Origin: JALVIU01 sp964462295 | GTDB taxonomy: Bacteria; Atribacterota; JALVIU01 | Direction: 5' to 3' | DNA: 6,763 nt | Assembly: GCA_964462295.1 (NCBI GenBank) | Contig: CAYWXH010000087.1 | Span: 1 to 6,763 of the forward strand | In this document: positions 1-5,632 of the stretch, one piece after another | Position numbering within the stretch: position 1 is the first letter of the stretch | How the letters are laid out: each line of letters opens with the position of its first letter | Notes under the pieces: generated by a model | Told to the model about the DNA's origin: nothing | The model's database searches: none | Seen by the model: the letters and a program-made list of their open reading frames with translations, nothing else | Translations under genes and position numbers: made by a program

Positions 1-15
1 GGACAAAAACCGTCC

Positions 16-69
16 CTCCTCGCAATGACGGATGGGAGGGTGCGGACTCCTCACAATGACGGATGAGGA
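16..69. repeat. Two-copy direct repeat with hairpin potential (TCATTGCGAGGA-type dispersed repeat)
   Basis: Two units, 16-38 and 47-69, share the core CTCCTCRCAATGACGGATG and are offset by 31 bp. The reverse complement of unit 1 contains CGTCATTGCGAGGA, a string I recognise from short palindromic repeats dispersed in many bacterial genomes. Unit 1 can pair CCCTCC (14-19) with GGAGGG (35-40). Unit 2 can pair CCTCA (49-53) with TGAGG (64-68). About 40 of the first 70 bases are G or C, well above the genes that follow. The element lies downstream of the minus-strand epimerase gene, so it may sit in that transcript's 3' region. Whether it is mobile, a terminator or an RNA-stability element cannot be told here, and it may continue beyond the left edge. 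Confidence 0.6.
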
Positions 70-100
70 ACGAAGATTATATCACTCGCTAAATACGGGC

Positions 101-116
101 TTTTTGATATCAAAAA
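101..116. repeat. Perfect 16-bp AT-rich palindrome over the epimerase stop codon
   Basis: TTTTTGATATCAAAAA is its own reverse complement and includes the TGA stop (110-112, minus strand) of the epimerase gene. An RNA hairpin would be weak because most pairs are A-T. It could mark the 3' end of the gene or be chance in an AT-rich sequence. Confidence 0.3.
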
Positions 117-790
117 TTATCATCCTCTATAAATTTCTCTATCTTTTTCAAATTACCAACTAAATCCAAAGAACCATCAAAGAGCCAAGAAGTCCCTAAA
201 ACAAGGATATCTATCCCTGCCTTTTTCAAATCTGGATACACCCTTTTTCCTATTCCGCCATCTGCCTCAATTAAAAATTCATATCCATATTTCTTTCGTA
301 TCATATCTAATTTTTTAATTTTTTCAAGCATATAGGGTATAAACTTTTGTCCGGCAAACCCTGGATCTACAGTCATGACAGTGATTTTATCTACCAAAGG
401 GAACAGATATTCCAAACTGTCAAGAGATGTACCTGGATTAAGGGCAATCCCAACCTTTCTATCTTTTGTTTTTATCTTATCTATTATCCTAAAGGCATAT
501 TGTGATATAGTTTCTATATGAAGGGTAATAGCTTCTATCCCTATCTCTATAAGCTCATCTATAAACATATCTGGTTTTTCCACCATAAGATGAGCATCAA
601 AAGGCATATGAACTATTTCCTTTATTGACTTTATTATAAGGGGAGAAAGTGTAAGGTTCGGAACAAAATGCCCATCCATTATATCTGCATGAATAAAATC
701 TATCCCGCCCTCCTCAAGGGCAATGAGGACCTTTTCCAAATTTTTAAAATCTGCACACATAAGTGATGCAGATAGTAAAATCTTTTTCAT
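110..790 (-). CDS. alsE: D-allulose-6-phosphate 3-epimerase-like protein (ribulose-phosphate 3-epimerase family)
   Basis: This 226-residue protein is a complete TIM-barrel epimerase of the ribulose-phosphate 3-epimerase (Rpe) family, which inverts C3 of a ketose phosphate in the cytoplasm using a divalent metal. The expected metal/acid-base residues are present: His34 and Asp36 (HADIMDGHF), His67 (AHLMV) and Asp177 (EADGG). The phosphate-binding GTS is at 199-201. Several stretches match E. coli AlsE, as I recall it, better than Rpe: SLMC at 9-12, MDGHFVPNLTLSP at 38-50, and KITVMTVDPGFAGQ at 135-148 (Rpe typically has a MSVNPGFGGQ form). AlsE converts D-allulose 6-phosphate to D-fructose 6-phosphate in D-allose catabolism. 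The start is supported by AAAGGAG (797-803, read on the minus strand) six bases upstream. The gene diverges from the transporter operon, so shared regulation is plausible. A pentose-phosphate Rpe role cannot be excluded; family assignment is secure, substrate less so. Confidence 0.85.
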   Translation of the reverse strand: MKKILLSASLMCADFKNLEKVLIALEEGGIDFIHADIMDGHFVPNLTLSPLIIKSIKEIVHMPFDAHLMVEKPDMFIDELIEIGIEAITLHIETISQYAFRIIDKIKTKDRKVGIALNPGTSLDSLEYLFPLVDKITVMTVDPGFAGQKFIPYMLEKIKKLDMIRKKYGYEFLIEADGGIGKRVYPDLKKAGIDILVLGTSWLFDGSLDLVGNLKKIEKFIEDDNF

Positions 791-796
791 CTTTTT

Positions 797-803
797 CTCC
801 TTT
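797..803 (-). promoter_or_regulatory. Ribosome binding site of the epimerase gene
   Basis: Read on the minus strand the sequence is AAAGGAG followed by six bases and the ATG at 790-788. It fixes the start codon of the epimerase. Confidence 0.8.
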
Positions 804-823
804 ACATAGATAAATTTGCTTAA

Positions 824-852
824 ATTATAAATATATATATAGTTTTTGTCAA
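824..852 (-). promoter_or_regulatory. Perfect consensus sigma-70 promoter for the epimerase gene
   Basis: On the minus strand, TTGACA (852-847) is followed by exactly 17 bases and TATAAT (829-824). Both hexamers and the spacer are ideal for the housekeeping sigma factor. A start near 817 would give a leader of roughly 27 bases containing the SD site. So perfect a promoter implies strong expression unless a repressor acts. Confidence 0.8.
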
Positions 853-875
853 TAATTGTAAATTTTCTAAAACCC

Positions 876-905
876 TTGACATATATTATTATAATATGTT
901 AGACT
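876..905 (+). promoter_or_regulatory. Probable sigma-70 promoter of the transporter operon
   Basis: A perfect -35 TTGACA (876-881) is followed, after 18 bases, by TAGACT (900-905), a 4-of-6 match to the -10 consensus. A perfect TATAAT also occurs at 890-895 but is only 8 bases from this -35. The -35 is 23 bp from the divergent -35 of the epimerase promoter, so one regulator could control both. Transcription from about 912 would give a leader of about 109 bases. Confidence 0.55.
879..899. promoter_or_regulatory. Candidate operator: imperfect dyad over the -35/-10 spacer
   Basis: ACATAT (879-884) and ATATGT (894-899) are perfect inverted arms. Within the 21-bp element 8 of 10 base pairs are symmetric around position 889. 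It overlaps the end of the -35 box and the spacer of the plus-strand promoter, a classic repressor position. The sequence is very AT-rich, so a chance dyad is possible, and no regulator gene is in view to pair with it. Confidence 0.3.
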
Positions 906-934
906 TTATTAAATATTACTCATTTTGTAATAAG

Positions 935-946
935 AAAGGAGGTGAT
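935..946 (+). promoter_or_regulatory. Orphan perfect anti-16S (SD-like) sequence in the operon leader
   Basis: AAAGGAGGTGAT is the full complement of the usual 16S rRNA 3' end. No ATG, GTG or TTG with a meaningful reading frame follows at SD spacing; the next bases are T/A-rich with TAA stops. It lies about 75 bases upstream of the binding-protein start, which has its own SD. It may be a ribosome standby or capture site in the leader, or a remnant of a lost small gene. Confidence 0.45.
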
Positions 947-973
947 ATTTTTATAAAAAGATAGGATCAACAG

Positions 974-995
974 GTTAAAAGTAAAGATTTTTAAC
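974..995 (+). promoter_or_regulatory. Weak leader stem-loop ahead of the binding-protein SD
   Basis: GTTAAAA (974-980) can pair with TTTTAAC (989-995) around an 8-base loop, ending 9 bases before the SD. An alternative pairing, AAAAGT (977-982) with ACTTTT (996-1001), competes with it. Only one G-C pair is present, so any structure would be marginal. Confidence 0.2.
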
Positions 996-1004
996 ACTTT
1001 TTCT

Positions 1005-1012
1005 AAAGGAGG
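1005..1012 (+). promoter_or_regulatory. Ribosome binding site of the substrate-binding protein gene
   Basis: AAAGGAGG sits eight bases before the ATG at 1021, a strong SD suiting a highly expressed binding protein. Another ATG at 1016 is out of frame and stops after two codons, so 1021 is the start. Confidence 0.8.
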
Positions 1013-1020
1013 GGCATGTT

Positions 1021-2037
1021 ATGAAATCTAAAAAGGTTTTGATTGTAATTAGTATACTTTTACTGGTCCTCGCATTTTCTATTACTGCTTTTTCAGGTGA
1101 GTGGGTTGCTAAGGCATCAAAGGAATGGAAGATCGCCTTTGTACCAAAACTCATCGGTATACCATATTTTAATGCAATGGAGAATGGGGGAAAAAGGGCT
1201 GCAAAAGATTTAGGGATCAAATTTATATATACCGGACCTACCACTGCAAGTGTACCTCAACAGATCCAATACATAGATAACCTTATTACACAAGGAGTAG
1301 ATGCTATAGTAGTTGCCCCAAATGATCCTGCTGCCATAAAACCCATATTAGAGAAGGCAAAAAAGAAAGGGATTCTCGTAATGACATCTGATACAGATGG
1401 GGCACAAGGAGTAAGAGAGATGTTTGTAAACCAGGCTACCGCAGAGAGTATAGGTACTACCCTTATGGACCTTACCGCCAAACTTATGAACTATGAGGGA
1501 CAATTTGCCATAGTCTCTGGGGGACCTACGGCATGGAATCTAAATACATGGATCATGTATCAACAAAAAAGATTGGCAAAATACCCAAAAATACAACTAG
1601 TAACCATAAGATATGCAGGTGAAGATGTTCAAAAGGCAATAGATGTTGGCTTGAGCGTATTACAAGCATTTCCAAATCTAAAGGCAATTGTAGGTGAAAA
1701 CTCTACTGCAGCCCCCGGTGTAGCAGAAGCTGTAAAAATGGCTGGAAAAGCAGGTAAGGTAGAACCTACAGGTATTACAGTACCAAGTATGATGAAAGAT
1801 TATGTACACAAGGGTATATGTAAGGCCTTTATACTTTGGGATCCAGAAAATTTAGGATATCTTACAGTATGGGCAGCTGCCCAATTATTGGAAGGGAAAA
1901 AATTTGAGGATGGAGAAGTTATAGACCTTGGTAACAAGCTTAGGACAAAACCAAAATACAAGGCAGATACAAAGGAACTCATATTGGGACCACCTCTTGT
2001 CTTTACAAAAGACAATATAGATGAATTTAATTTCTAA
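1021..2037 (+). CDS. Sugar ABC transporter substrate-binding protein (RhaS/LsrB-type, periplasmic-binding-protein-like I fold)
   Basis: This 338-residue exported protein captures the sugar and delivers it to the permeases encoded downstream. Residues 1-25 form a signal peptide: KSKK, a hydrophobic core at 6-20, and likely cleavage after AFS (23-25). There is no lipobox cysteine. The mature part resembles the LsrB/RhaS group along its length: FVPKLIGIPYF (40-50), DAIVVAPNDPAA (94-105), NQAT (137-140), LWDPENLGY (272-280) and the ending FTKDNIDEFNF (328-338), close to the LsrB C-terminus. Of the AI-2 ligands I recall for LsrB, Lys43 and Asp124 are kept. The Asp-Gln pair is replaced by Asn173-Leu174, and the Pro and Ala of the PDA motif by Glu226 and Ser228. 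AI-2 is therefore an unlikely ligand, and a rare hexose or deoxyhexose is more plausible. It is first in the operon and followed by a hairpin that may keep it in excess. Confidence 0.9.
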   Translation: MKSKKVLIVISILLLVLAFSITAFSGEWVAKASKEWKIAFVPKLIGIPYFNAMENGGKRAAKDLGIKFIYTGPTTASVPQQIQYIDNLITQGVDAIVVAPNDPAAIKPILEKAKKKGILVMTSDTDGAQGVREMFVNQATAESIGTTLMDLTAKLMNYEGQFAIVSGGPTAWNLNTWIMYQQKRLAKYPKIQLVTIRYAGEDVQKAIDVGLSVLQAFPNLKAIVGENSTAAPGVAEAVKMAGKAGKVEPTGITVPSMMKDYVHKGICKAFILWDPENLGYLTVWAAAQLLEGKKFEDGEVIDLGNKLRTKPKYKADTKELILGPPLVFTKDNIDEFNF

Positions 2038-2045
2038 GCTACTAT

Positions 2046-2073
2046 AAAGGGGGTCATATGACCCCCTTTCTTT
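2046..2073 (+). terminator. Perfect-palindrome hairpin between binding-protein and ATPase genes (terminator/attenuator)
   Basis: A 24-bp perfect palindrome (2046-2069) forms a 10-bp stem, AAAGGGGGTC with GACCCCCTTT, around an ATAT loop. It begins nine bases after the TAA stop and is followed by CTTT and a modest T/A tract. It can act as a partial terminator or as a 3' stabiliser of the binding-protein mRNA, so that more binding protein than transporter is made, a common arrangement in ABC operons. The U-tract is interrupted by a C, so read-through into the ATPase gene is expected. The stem is symmetric, so weak termination on either strand is possible. Confidence 0.75.
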
Positions 2074-2085
2074 AATTAAAAGAGC

Positions 2086-2091
2086 GGAGGG
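2086..2091 (+). promoter_or_regulatory. Ribosome binding site of the ABC ATPase gene
   Basis: GGAGGG lies four to five bases before the ATG at 2096 and 17 bases after the intergenic palindrome, so translation can start independently of the upstream gene. Confidence 0.75.
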
Positions 2092-2095
2092 ACCT

Positions 2096-3598
2096 ATGGA
2101 GCCTTTCTTAAAGGTAAGTAGAATAGTAAAAAATTTTGGAGGTGTAAAGGCATTAAAGGGTGTAGATTTTGAACTTATAAAGGGAGAGGTTCATGCCCTG
2201 GTAGGGGAAAATGGTGCAGGAAAATCTACCCTCATCAAGATAATATCAGGTGTTATTCAGCCAGATGATGGAGAAATATTTATAGAAGGGGAAAAAGTAC
2301 GCATATTAAACCCAAAAGATGCCCACGAAAAAGGTATAGCTACCGTATATCAAGAACCTCTTGTATATAAAAAACTTTCTGTTGTTGAAAATATCTTTTT
2401 GGGAAATGAAATAAAAACCTCAAATGGCAGTATAAATTGGAAGGCCCAAGTAAATAAATGCAAAGAACTATTTAAATTATTGGATATAGATCCTTATCTT
2501 ATACACACCCCCATGGGAGAGCTAAGCGTAGGATTACAACAACTTGTCCTCATAGCCAAAGCACTAAATTATTCAGCAAAGGTATTAATATTTGACGAAC
2601 CAACAGCCATTCTTACTGAAATAGAGGCAGAAAAACTTTTTAAAATCATAAAGAAACTCTCAAGTCAAGGTGTTGCAATTTTATATATAAGTCATAGATT
2701 AGAAGAGATATTCAGAATTGCAAATCGGGTTACTGTATTTAGGGATGGAAAAAGAGAGGGGACCTTTGATATAGAAGAAGTTAACAGAGATAAAATCATA
2801 GAACTCATGGCAGGTAAGGCCCTTATAGAGACAATAGAGAGACAAAAAAATCTCTCTAAAAGCCCCATACTAGAAGTTCACAACCTTACATCTCCATATT
2901 TTAAAGATATATCTTTTTCCCTATATGCTGGAGAGATATTAGGATTCTCTGGCCTTATTGGTTCTGGAAGAAGTGAGCTGATGCAAACGATATTTGGGCT
3001 TATCAAAAAAGATTCGGGAAAAGTTATTCTAAATGGAGAGGAAATAGAGATAAATTCACCAGAGGTTGCTATGAAATATGGCATAGCATATTTACCTGAA
3101 GATAGAGCAAATGAGGGTTTATTTCTCAGAGAAACAATAAAATTTAATATCTCAATACCGATATTGAAAAACCTTACAAACTTCTTTTTTAAAATAGATA
3201 ATAAGAAGGAAAACGAGCTTGCACAAAAGGCTATGGATGCCATAAAGATAAAGGCACCATCAATATTGACCGTACTTAATAACTTAAGTGGTGGGAATCA
3301 GCAAAAGGTGCTTTTAGAAAAATGGCTACTCACTTATCCCAAGATTTTAATATTGGATGAGCCCACACGAGGTGTTGATGTTGGCGTAAAAGTAGAGATT
3401 CATAAAGAAATAGTAAAATTAGCAGAAAAAGGAATGGCAATAATAGTGGTCTCTTCGGAGCTTCCTGAGGTAATTAAGCTCTCAGATAGGGTGATTGTAA
3501 TGCACGAAGGAAGCATCTCAGGAAAATTTAATAGAAAGGAAGAGATTACCCCAAAAAATTTAATAAGCGCTGCAACCGGTATACGTAAGGCATCTTAA
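2096..3598 (+). CDS. Sugar ABC transporter ATP-binding protein, two fused ABC domains (RbsA/RhaT class)
   Basis: This 500-residue cytoplasmic ATPase energises sugar import and has the usual length of CUT2 transporters, which fuse two nucleotide-binding domains. Domain 1 shows Walker A GENGAGKST (37-45), Q-loop Gln86, signature LSVGLQQ (143-149), Walker B VLIFDEP (163-169) and switch His200. Domain 2 (about 258-500) has an altered Walker A, GLIGSGRSE (286-294), with Arg292 in place of the catalytic lysine. It also has a canonical signature LSGGNQQ (397-403), Walker B ILILDEP (417-423), and SSE (453-455) where a switch histidine would be. Such asymmetry is normal in RbsA-like proteins and means one competent and one degenerate site. 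YLPEDR (332-337) is also typical of the family. The substrate cannot be read from this subunit. The stop is 15 bases before the first permease, within the same operon. Confidence 0.95.
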   Translation: MEPFLKVSRIVKNFGGVKALKGVDFELIKGEVHALVGENGAGKSTLIKIISGVIQPDDGEIFIEGEKVRILNPKDAHEKGIATVYQEPLVYKKLSVVENIFLGNEIKTSNGSINWKAQVNKCKELFKLLDIDPYLIHTPMGELSVGLQQLVLIAKALNYSAKVLIFDEPTAILTEIEAEKLFKIIKKLSSQGVAILYISHRLEEIFRIANRVTVFRDGKREGTFDIEEVNRDKIIELMAGKALIETIERQKNLSKSPILEVHNLTSPYFKDISFSLYAGEILGFSGLIGSGRSELMQTIFGLIKKDSGKVILNGEEIEINSPEVAMKYGIAYLPEDRANEGLFLRETIKFNISIPILKNLTNFFFKIDNKKENELAQKAMDAIKIKAPSILTVLNNLSGGNQQKVLLEKWLLTYPKILILDEPTRGVDVGVKVEIHKEIVKLAEKGMAIIVVSSELPEVIKLSDRVIVMHEGSISGKFNRKEEITPKNLISAATGIRKAS

Positions 3599-3613
3599 GT
3601 AGGTGGTGAAAAA

Positions 3614-4576
3614 ATGAAAAAAAACTCTTTCTTTAGGTTTTTTCGCACTCGAGAATTTACTGTAACCATAATATTGCTTTTATTAGTTATATTGTTTGGC
3701 ATGACAACAAAAAACTTTTTGAATCCCTCTAATATACGAAACCTCTTACTCCAAGTTTCTACAATTGGTATTGCCTCTATTGGTATGACCATGATTATAA
3801 TTACAGCAGGTATAGATGTATCAGCGGGTTCTATACTTGGAATAGTGGCCGTAGTTGCAGGGAAAACTGCCCTCTCTGGCTATCCTATATGGCTCATATT
3901 TTTGTTGGCTCTACTTGTAGGGGCCTTATTAGGTAGTCTAAACGGATTTATTATAGGTTTTATTGGGATCCCTCCTATTTTAGTAACATTAGGTACAATG
4001 AGTTTTTTAAGGGCTATGGTATATCAGCTATTAGGGGGTAAGTGGATAGGCTCATATCCACCATTTCCAGACAGTTTCCGTAAAGTAGGAACAGGGGTCT
4101 TCTATGGAATACCTATACCTGTATGGATAATGCTTGGTTTAGTATTGATATTTATGTACTATCTACGTTATAGGCCAACTGGGAGATACATATATGCTAC
4201 AGGAAACAATATAGAGGCAGCAAGGGTATCAGGAATATCTGTAAAAAAGATCCTCTTTTTCGTATATATCTTAGCGGGCATGCTTTATGGGGTAGCTGGA
4301 TATATTATGGCCTCTCGAACAGGTATTGTACAAACAAATACAGGGGCTGGTTTTGAACTTTCTGTTATCGCTGCCACTGTATTAGGTGGGACAAATATTT
4401 TAGGAGGAGAAGGAACAGTAGTAGGGAGTATCCTTGGGGCCTTGTTAGTTGCCGTTATAAAAAATGGTATGATTCTTATGAACCTTCCCGCCCTTTTAGA
4501 AGGATTAATTGTAGGGGCTATTATTATAGGATCTGTTATCGCAGATATCCTTAAAACAAGGGAGGGAAAAAGATGA
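3614..4576 (+). CDS. Sugar ABC transporter permease 1 (RbsC/RhaP-like)
   Basis: This 320-residue integral membrane protein is one of two permeases forming the translocation pore. About ten hydrophobic segments can be seen, the clearest near 16-31, 47-65, 91-113, 118-139, 168-185, 212-231, 266-286 and 293-310. Motifs of the branched-chain/sugar permease family (BPD_transp_2) are present: AGIDVSAGSILG (65-76), GRYIYATGNNIEAARVSGI (190-208, the cytoplasmic loop contacting the ATPase) and VLGGTNILGGEG (256-267). A basic N-terminus and a KTREGKR tail fit the positive-inside rule. The SD is poor (AGGTGG, 3601-3606), suggesting coupling to the ATPase gene that ends 15 bases earlier. The stop overlaps the next start as ATGA. 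Confidence 0.93.
   Translation: MKKNSFFRFFRTREFTVTIILLLLVILFGMTTKNFLNPSNIRNLLLQVSTIGIASIGMTMIIITAGIDVSAGSILGIVAVVAGKTALSGYPIWLIFLLALLVGALLGSLNGFIIGFIGIPPILVTLGTMSFLRAMVYQLLGGKWIGSYPPFPDSFRKVGTGVFYGIPIPVWIMLGLVLIFMYYLRYRPTGRYIYATGNNIEAARVSGISVKKILFFVYILAGMLYGVAGYIMASRTGIVQTNTGAGFELSVIAATVLGGTNILGGEGTVVGSILGALLVAVIKNGMILMNLPALLEGLIVGAIIIGSVIADILKTREGKR
4560..4566 (+). promoter_or_regulatory. Ribosome binding site of permease 2, inside the end of permease 1
   Basis: GGGAGGG lies in the last codons of permease 1, six bases before the ATG at 4573, whose ATGA overlaps the upstream TGA stop. This is a standard arrangement for translational coupling and balanced permease output. Confidence 0.75.
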
Positions 4577-5577
4577 ATAGATTTTTAGATTTGATAGCAC
4601 ATAATAGAAATATACTTATGTTATTACTTCTGAGTTTAATCTTTTTGACCTTCACTGTCTTGGTCCCTCATTTTTTTTCTATGTATAATGTCTTAAACAT
4701 GACACAGTATGGGGTAGAGATAGGGCTTTTAGCATTTGCAGAGGCACTTATAATAATATCTGGTGGCGGAGGTATAGACCTTTCTGTAGGTGCCCTTTTA
4801 AGCCTTACTGCAATGATTATAGGGGTCTTAGTAGGAAGATATGGTTTTAATATATGGCTTGCTGTAATAGTTGGGCTTGGGGCTTCTGGGCTTGGTGGTG
4901 CACTGAATGGGTTTATGATAAGCTTTATTAGGATACCGCCACTGCTTGCCACTTTGGCAACTATGTATATATTCGATTCCCTTGCCTTATTAGTCTCTGT
5001 AGAACCACAATTTGGAAACCCAATGCCCATCTCCAAATTCCCTGATAGTTACTTTTTCATAGGGCAATCTACTATATTTGGCATCCCTTTTCAAGTTCTG
5101 TTTATCTTTTTGCCCATATTTTTTATTTTAAATTACTATCTAAAATCTACCATATATGGTAGATTTCTTTATGCTGTAGGGATAAATGATAAGGCTGCCC
5201 TTTTTTCTAATGTTCCAGTGAAAAAGACACGATTTTCTGTATATATCATAGGTGGCATCCTCGTAGGGATTGCTGCGGTTATAATGACATCGAGAATAGC
5301 AAGTGCAAGACCAGACCTTGGTCTTGGTTATAATCTACAGGCAATAACAATAGCTGTTTTAGGAGGTATAAACATATTTGGAGGAGAAGGGGATTTAATT
5401 GGGGTACTTATAAGTATAGGTATCATAGTAGTTCTTTATAATGGATTACAATTAGCAGGTGTAAATGCTATATGGCAAATGGGCACTTTAGGTATAGTGC
5501 TTATAGGGAGTGCAATTATAAATTATTTACTTTCCAAAAGAAAGTTATATGTAATTTCCCTAAAAAATTCAAAATAA
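4573..5577 (+). CDS. Sugar ABC transporter permease 2 (RhaQ/LsrD-like)
   Basis: This 334-residue membrane protein is a second, clearly diverged permease of the same family and probably forms a heterodimeric pore with permease 1. Family motifs recur: GGGIDLSVGALLSL (65-78), GRFLYAVGINDKAALFSN (196-213) and VLGGINIFGGEGDLIG (262-277). About ten membrane segments are visible, including 13-31, 46-63, 71-88, 92-113, 171-188, 220-238 and 302-320. A pair of non-identical permeases is characteristic of RhaPQ and LsrCD systems, whereas RbsC and XylH systems usually have one. The C-terminus carries a basic, non-conserved SKRKLYVISLKNSK tail. The start is fixed by the ATGA overlap and the SD in the upstream gene. 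Confidence 0.93.
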   Translation: MNRFLDLIAHNRNILMLLLLSLIFLTFTVLVPHFFSMYNVLNMTQYGVEIGLLAFAEALIIISGGGGIDLSVGALLSLTAMIIGVLVGRYGFNIWLAVIVGLGASGLGGALNGFMISFIRIPPLLATLATMYIFDSLALLVSVEPQFGNPMPISKFPDSYFFIGQSTIFGIPFQVLFIFLPIFFILNYYLKSTIYGRFLYAVGINDKAALFSNVPVKKTRFSVYIIGGILVGIAAVIMTSRIASARPDLGLGYNLQAITIAVLGGINIFGGEGDLIGVLISIGIIVVLYNGLQLAGVNAIWQMGTLGIVLIGSAIINYLLSKRKLYVISLKNSK

Positions 5578-5579
5578 AA

Positions 5580-5614
5580 AATCAATTGGTATTATTTTCT
5601 ATTTCAAATTGATT
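5580..5614 (+). repeat. Intercistronic inverted repeat before the isomerase gene
   Basis: AATCAATT (5580-5587) and AATTGATT (5607-5614) form an 8-bp stem with a 19-base, T-rich loop between permease 2 and the isomerase. The SD at 5621 is left free. No U-tract follows, so a terminator is unlikely. It could be an RNA processing or stability element, or a DNA site. A TTG at 5609 lies in the right arm and is not a credible start. Confidence 0.4.
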
Positions 5615-5620
5615 ACACAA

Positions 5621-5627
5621 AAGGAGG
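5621..5627 (+). promoter_or_regulatory. Ribosome binding site deciding the isomerase start at 5633
   Basis: AAGGAGG is five bases before ATG 5633. A longer frame from TTG 5609 would put this SD inside the coding sequence and add eight residues with no family support, so ATG 5633 is chosen. Confidence 0.85.
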
Positions 5628-5632
5628 AAAAA

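Noticed and set aside
1..75. CRISPR array
   Set aside because: Only two degenerate units with an 8-base gap are present; there are no regular spacers and no cas genes.
890..895. Perfect TATAAT as the plus-strand -10 box
   Set aside because: It is only 8 bases from TTGACA (876-881), and no acceptable -35 lies 16-18 bases upstream of it; TAGACT at 900-905 fits the spacing better.
1016..1024. Two-codon reading frame ATG TTA TGA overlapping the binding-protein start
   Set aside because: It is too close to the SD (three bases from GGAGG), encodes only two residues, and is easily explained by chance; the ATG at 1021 has proper spacing.
975..1244. Minus-strand open frame antisense to the binding-protein gene
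   Set aside because: It overlaps a well-supported gene, has no SD or recognisable motifs, and looks like a shadow frame. The same holds for the other antisense frames within the transporter and isomerase genes (such as 1257-1481, 2878-3243, 4668-5036 and 5599-5874).
2096..3598. Arg292 replacing the Walker A lysine as a sign of a damaged ATPase
   Set aside because: A degenerate second Walker A and a missing second switch histidine are normal in RbsA-like fused ATPases; all first-site motifs are intact.
1021..5577. Lsr autoinducer-2 import operon
   Set aside because: The binding protein lacks most AI-2 ligand residues, and no lsrK, lsrF, lsrG or lsrR is present. A sugar isomerase and an epimerase accompany it instead.
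5609..5632. Extended isomerase start at TTG 5609
   Set aside because: ATG 5633 has an ideal SD (AAGGAGG) five bases upstream. The TTG lies in an inverted-repeat arm with no SD, and the extra eight residues have no family counterpart.
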